Positions 5,764 to 8,338 of a DNA stretch of 8,338 nucleotides are shown piece by piece (within the stretch, counting starts at the first letter, position 1; every line of letters begins with the position of its first letter). The position numbers and the translations under genes are program-made. This DNA is from Clostridia bacterium. Lineage in GTDB: Bacteria; Bacillota; Clostridia; Oscillospirales; RGIG577. The notes beneath the pieces are model-generated. The model was given only the letters and a program-made list of their open reading frames with translations, searched no databases and had not been told where the DNA came from. The DNA lies in assembly GCA_017419325.1 (NCBI GenBank), contig JAFOLN010000037.1, forward strand, positions 1-8,338, given 5' to 3'.

Positions 5764-7254
5764 ATGAAATATATAAGCACGCGCGACACATCGATAAGCT
5801 TTACGGGCGCGGAGGCGATGAAGCAGGGCCTTTCGAAGGAGGGCGGGCTCTTCGTTCCCGAAAGCATAGTGCCGTTTGAAAAAGGCGAGCTTTTCGCCCT
5901 TGCAGGCAAGCCCTACCGCGAAGCGGCATACGCCGTAATGAAAAAATATCTCACCGATTTCACGAAGGAGGAGCTTTTCGACTGCATCGACTCCGCGTAC
6001 AGCGAGAAGCGCTGGGAAGAGAAGGAGATAACGCCCCTCGTCGGCCTTTCCGACAGCGCGTATATCCTTGAGCTTTTCCACGGCCCCACCTGCGCGTTCA
6101 AGGACGTGGCGCTTCAGATACTGCCCAAGTTCCTTACATATTCCATAAAGAAGACGGGCGAGGACAAGACGGTCGTTATCCTTGTAGCCACCTCCGGCGA
6201 CACGGGAAAGGCCGCGCTTGAGGGCTTTGCCGACGTTGAGGGCACCCGCATCGCCGTGTTCTACCCCGACGACGGCGTAAGCGATATGCAGAAGCTTCAG
6301 ATGGTGACCCAGAGCGGCGGCAACGTAAACGTGGGCGCCGTAATAGGCAACTTCGACGACGCGCAGAACGGCGTAAAGAAGATATTCACCGACAAGGCTT
6401 TCGCGGAAAGAATAGCCGAGCGCGGCTTCATGCTCTCCTCCGCGAACTCCATAAACTGGGGCAGACTGCTTCCTCAGATAGTATATTACGTATACGCGTA
6501 CGCCCGCCTTATATCAATGGGCAGAATAAAAGAGGGCGAGGGCATAAACATATGCGTGCCCACGGGCAACTTCGGAAACATCCTCGCGGCATACTACGCC
6601 ATGAAGATGGGCGTGCCGGTCAAACGTCTCATATGCGCTTCCAACGAAAACAACGTGCTGACCGACTTTATAAACACCGGCATATACGATAAGAACCGCA
6701 CGTTCCACACCACCATTTCGCCTTCGATGGACATACTCATCTCCTCGAACCTGGAGCGTCTGCTTTTCGACATTTCCGGCGGCGATGAAAAGCTCATCTC
6801 CTCCTACATGAAGGCGCTCTCCGAGAGCGGCAGATACGAAGTGACCGACGGTATGAAGAAAAAGATTTCCGAAATATTCTGTGCGGGCTTTACCGACGAC
6901 GCAGGCACAAAGGCCACGATAAACCGCGTATTTTCCGAAAAAGGCTACCTCTGCGACACCCACACCGGCGTTGCGGTAACGGTTTACGAGGAATACGTAA
7001 AGAAAACGGGCGACACGACTCCCGCGGTCATCGCCTCCACCGCAAGCCCCTACAAGTTCGCAAAGAGCGTGCTTGAGGCGCTGAAGGTCGATATATCCGG
7101 GAAAAACGACTTCGAGCTTCTCGACGAGCTGTCTAAAAAGAGCGGCGTAAGAGTGCCCGACGCGCTGGGTCTTTTAAAGACGAAGCCCGTAAGATTTACG
7201 GCGAAAATAAAGAAGGAAGATATGGAGTCCTTCGTGGACGGATATCTTAAATAA
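5764..7254 (+). CDS. thrC: Threonine synthase
   Basis: A 496-residue pyridoxal-phosphate enzyme that converts O-phosphohomoserine to threonine, the last step of the pathway. Seen: the N-terminal YISTRDTSISFTGAEAM and GLSKEGGLFVPE pattern; the PLP lysine Lys113 in FHGPTCAFKDVALQ (105-118); ATSGDTGKAAL (142-152), which helps bind phosphate; SANSINWGRLLPQIVYY in the middle; and PTGNFGNILAAYYA, the glycine-rich cofactor loop. The length matches the long bacterial/fungal class (about 500 residues) rather than the shorter Bacillus type. The ATG at 5764 has GGAGG 6 bases upstream. The 39-base gap after the dipeptidase shows no clear promoter, so read-through from upstream is likely. No hom or thrB gene lies in the window. 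A palindrome follows the stop. Confidence 0.97.
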   Translation: MKYISTRDTSISFTGAEAMKQGLSKEGGLFVPESIVPFEKGELFALAGKPYREAAYAVMKKYLTDFTKEELFDCIDSAYSEKRWEEKEITPLVGLSDSAYILELFHGPTCAFKDVALQILPKFLTYSIKKTGEDKTVVILVATSGDTGKAALEGFADVEGTRIAVFYPDDGVSDMQKLQMVTQSGGNVNVGAVIGNFDDAQNGVKKIFTDKAFAERIAERGFMLSSANSINWGRLLPQIVYYVYAYARLISMGRIKEGEGINICVPTGNFGNILAAYYAMKMGVPVKRLICASNENNVLTDFINTGIYDKNRTFHTTISPSMDILISSNLERLLFDISGGDEKLISSYMKALSESGRYEVTDGMKKKISEIFCAGFTDDAGTKATINRVFSEKGYLCDTHTGVAVTVYEEYVKKTGDTTPAVIASTASPYKFAKSVLEALKVDISGKNDFELLDELSKKSGVRVPDALGLLKTKPVRFTAKIKKEDMESFVDGYLK

Positions 7255-7261
7255 TATGTAT

Positions 7262-7279
7262 GCGGGACGCGCGTCCCGC
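7262..7279. terminator. GC-rich perfect palindrome between convergent thrC and DUF1540 genes
   Basis: GCGGGACGC followed directly by GCGTCCCGC gives an 18-base perfect palindrome, 7 bases after the thrC stop and 7 bases beyond the DUF1540 stop. As RNA it can fold into a 7-pair stem with a GCGC loop on either strand. It is the natural place for a two-way terminator. A T5 run on the plus strand (7294-7298) is 14 bases away and the minus side is only AT-rich, so neither is a textbook intrinsic terminator. Confidence 0.5.
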
Positions 7280-7286
7280 GTGGACG

Positions 7287-7460
7287 TCAGCCCTTTTTAA
7301 AGGTGGCGCAGATGGTGTCGGCCTTGGCCTTTGCCGAATGAGGCCCCACGTCTATGCTGCCCGCACAGCAGCAGTTCGACTCAGAGCAGTTGTAGGCGCA
7401 GTTGTCCACCGTGCAGGTGATGCCCTCGATAACATCTTTGTTTACGTTTACGTTTTTCAC
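7287..7460 (-). CDS. DUF1540 small cysteine-rich protein
   Basis: A 57-residue protein on the minus strand, opposite to all other genes here. It starts at a GTG (7460) with a perfect GGAGGTG 8 bases upstream (7475-7469) and ends at TGA (7289-7287). Seen: ITCTVDNCAYN (14-24), an SNCCCAGSIDVG segment (28-39) and a C-terminal TICATF (49-54). This is the DUF1540 layout: V-x-C-x-V-x-N-C-x-Y-N, a central C-x-A-x-x-I-x-V and a final C-x-x-F. Seven cysteines lie at 16, 21, 25, 30, 31, 32 and 51. There is no signal peptide or membrane segment. The cysteines could bind a metal (inference); the family function is not known. A longer reading back to 7643 runs into the divergent phosphoesterase gene and lacks a ribosome binding site. 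Confidence 0.83.
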   Translation of the reverse strand: MKNVNVNKDVIEGITCTVDNCAYNCSESNCCCAGSIDVGPHSAKAKADTICATFKKG

Positions 7461-7552
7461 GGATGTTTCACCTCCGGGGCTATTATCGGCAGGCATCACG
7501 GAAAATATGCACGGGGACACAAGCAAAAGAAATTTATCTGGCAGGTGATGGA
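7461..7552. promoter_or_regulatory. Divergent intergenic region, promoters not resolved
   Basis: These 92 bases separate the divergent starts of the DUF1540 gene (minus) and the phosphoesterase gene (plus) and should hold a promoter for each. I see the two ribosome binding sites (GGAGGTG on minus at 7469-7475; AGGTG on plus at 7543-7547) and isolated -10-like words (TATTAT at 7481-7486 plus; GATAAT and CATATT on minus), but none with a properly spaced -35. Confidence 0.4.
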
Positions 7553-8251
7553 ATGGCGATATTTGCGATTGGGGACACTCATCTCTCCTTAGGTACGGAC
7601 AAGCCGATGGACGTATTCGGCGGCCGCTGGAACGATTATGCAAGAAAGCTTAAAGAAAATTGGGAAAGGGAAGTCGGAGAAAACGACAGCGTAATAATAG
7701 TGGGCGACGTTTCGTGGGCCATGAATTACGACGAGCTTAAAGCCGACTTTGAGTTTCTCGATGCGCTGCCCGGCAAAAAGTACATAGTGAAGGGAAATCA
7801 CGACTTCTGGTTCGATACAATGAAAAAGAACCGTGAATTTACCGAGCGGTGCGGCTTTTCCACGATAGATTTCATAAATCACAGCTGCGTCGTAATAGAA
7901 GATACCGCCGTATGCGGCACGAGAGGTTGGTTCGCCCCCGAACAGCAGAATACGCCTCACGATCAGAAGATATTCGCCCGCGAGCTGTCGCGCCTTCGCG
8001 CCGCGCTTACCGAGGCAAAAGCAACGGGAAAGACGGACATAGTTGCGGCCATACATTATCCGCCTCTTTACCGCACATACGAATGCCCCGACATAATGAA
8101 TATGCTTACGGAGTACGGCGTTTCCACCTGTGTATACGGGCATATCCATTCCAGCGCGGTAAAAAATTCGATAGAAGGCGAGTTTTTCAGTGTGGAGTAC
8201 CTTTTAGTCTCCGCGGACACCATGGATTTTGTGCCGAAAAGGATAAGATAG
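7553..8251 (+). CDS. Calcineurin-like metallophosphoesterase (COG1768-like)
   Basis: A 232-residue predicted phosphohydrolase with a two-metal centre. Seen in order: GDTHLS (7-12; Asp8 and His10), GDVSWAM (51-57; Asp52), GNHDFWFD (81-88; Asn82 and His83), IHYPP (167-171; His168) and GHIHS (196-200; His197 and His199). All five metallophosphoesterase blocks are present. The W-rich variant around blocks II and III resembles COG1768, a family of predicted phosphohydrolases whose substrate is not known. There is no signal peptide, so it should act in the cytosol. The ATG at 7553 has AGGTG 5 bases upstream and puts the first metal motif at residue 7, as usual; an in-frame ATG at 7463 would add 30 residues and overlap the DUF1540 ribosome binding site, so it is rejected. 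No clear terminator follows. Confidence 0.92.
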   Translation: MAIFAIGDTHLSLGTDKPMDVFGGRWNDYARKLKENWEREVGENDSVIIVGDVSWAMNYDELKADFEFLDALPGKKYIVKGNHDFWFDTMKKNREFTERCGFSTIDFINHSCVVIEDTAVCGTRGWFAPEQQNTPHDQKIFARELSRLRAALTEAKATGKTDIVAAIHYPPLYRTYECPDIMNMLTEYGVSTCVYGHIHSSAVKNSIEGEFFSVEYLLVSADTMDFVPKRIR

Positions 8252-8289
8252 CGCCGAATTTGTTAAATAAATAATAATAATGGGAAAGA

Positions 8290-8314
8290 ACATTTGACAA
8301 CGCAGAGCAAATGT
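8290..8314. repeat. Inverted repeat over the right-edge promoter, candidate operator
   Basis: ACATTTG (8290-8296) and CAAATGT (8308-8314) are perfect 7-base inverted arms separated by 11 bases. The left arm covers the start of the -35 box and the right arm ends 2 bases before the -10 box. The position is that of a repressor site, but no regulator is identified and AT-rich arms can arise by chance. Confidence 0.4.
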
Positions 8315-8322
8315 ATTATATT
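8294..8322 (+). promoter_or_regulatory. Near-consensus sigma-A-type promoter for a gene beyond the right edge
   Basis: A perfect -35 TTGACA (8294-8299) and a -10 TATATT (8317-8322) are 17 bases apart; transcription would start near 8329. An AT-rich stretch (8265-8280) lies upstream where an UP element would be. No start codon with a ribosome binding site is visible before the window ends. Confidence 0.75.
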
Positions 8323-8338
8323 TAGATAATGCAGGTAA

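Noticed and set aside
7463..7552. N-terminal extension of the phosphoesterase from 7463
   Set aside because: It overlaps the DUF1540 ribosome binding site, has no ribosome binding site of its own and displaces the GDTH motif from the N-terminus.
7260..7592. Plus-strand open frame of 110 codons
   Set aside because: It begins inside the palindrome, lies opposite the DUF1540 gene and lacks a ribosome binding site and any family pattern.
7589..8149. Minus-strand open frame of 186 codons
   Set aside because: Antisense shadow of the phosphoesterase, whose five catalytic blocks are intact on the plus strand.
7849..8274. Plus-strand open frame of 141 codons
   Set aside because: Out-of-frame shadow of the phosphoesterase, rich in Arg and His, with no ribosome binding site.
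1..8338. Mobile elements, CRISPR arrays, tRNA or rRNA genes, defence or biosynthetic clusters
   Set aside because: No transposase, integrase, regularly spaced repeats, cloverleaf or defence proteins were seen; coding density and gene content are those of an ordinary housekeeping region.

Overview
The window reads as a housekeeping segment of a chromosome from a Gram-positive Bacillota, most likely an uncultured member of the class Clostridia. The gene order rplS - lepB - rbgA (ylqF) - rnhB - yraN is typical of that group. A single-membrane-segment type I signal peptidase, GGAGG-type ribosome binding sites before most genes, and a small DUF1540 cysteine protein fit the same placement. The DNA is fairly GC-rich by eye, yet ATA is a very common isoleucine codon. 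Assignment below class level is not supported by what can be seen.

Region 1 (1-1718): the 3' part of a radical SAM protein (TIGR03960-like), whose upstream end lies outside the window, overlaps by 26 bases with its usual partner, a TIGR03936/DUF2344 protein. The function of this pair is unknown. Region 2 (1719-2250): a strong sigma-A-type promoter, an approximately 108-base structured leader, rplS (ribosomal protein L19) and an intrinsic terminator make a self-contained transcription unit. Region 3 (2300-7254): lepB, rbgA, rnhB, yraN, an M19 dipeptidase and thrC run in one direction with gaps of 0 to 39 bases and two 4-base stop/start overlaps. They are probably cotranscribed at least in part, although no convincing promoter was found before lepB.

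Region 4 (7255-8338): a GC-rich perfect palindrome lies between thrC and a convergent minus-strand gene for a 57-residue DUF1540 protein with seven cysteines. A divergent gene for a calcineurin-like metallophosphoesterase follows. The window ends in a near-consensus promoter with a 7-base inverted repeat laid over its -35 element, which should serve a gene beyond the right edge.

The central theme is translation and growth: L19 and the 50S assembly GTPase RbgA, RNase HII for genome maintenance, LepB for secretion, and threonine synthase for amino acid supply. I see no mobile element, CRISPR array, tRNA or rRNA gene, phage or defence genes, and no clear undescribed multi-gene system. The most worthwhile leads are the uncharacterised radical SAM/DUF2344 pair with a second cysteine motif, the rplS leader, the DUF1540 protein, and the putative operator at the right edge.
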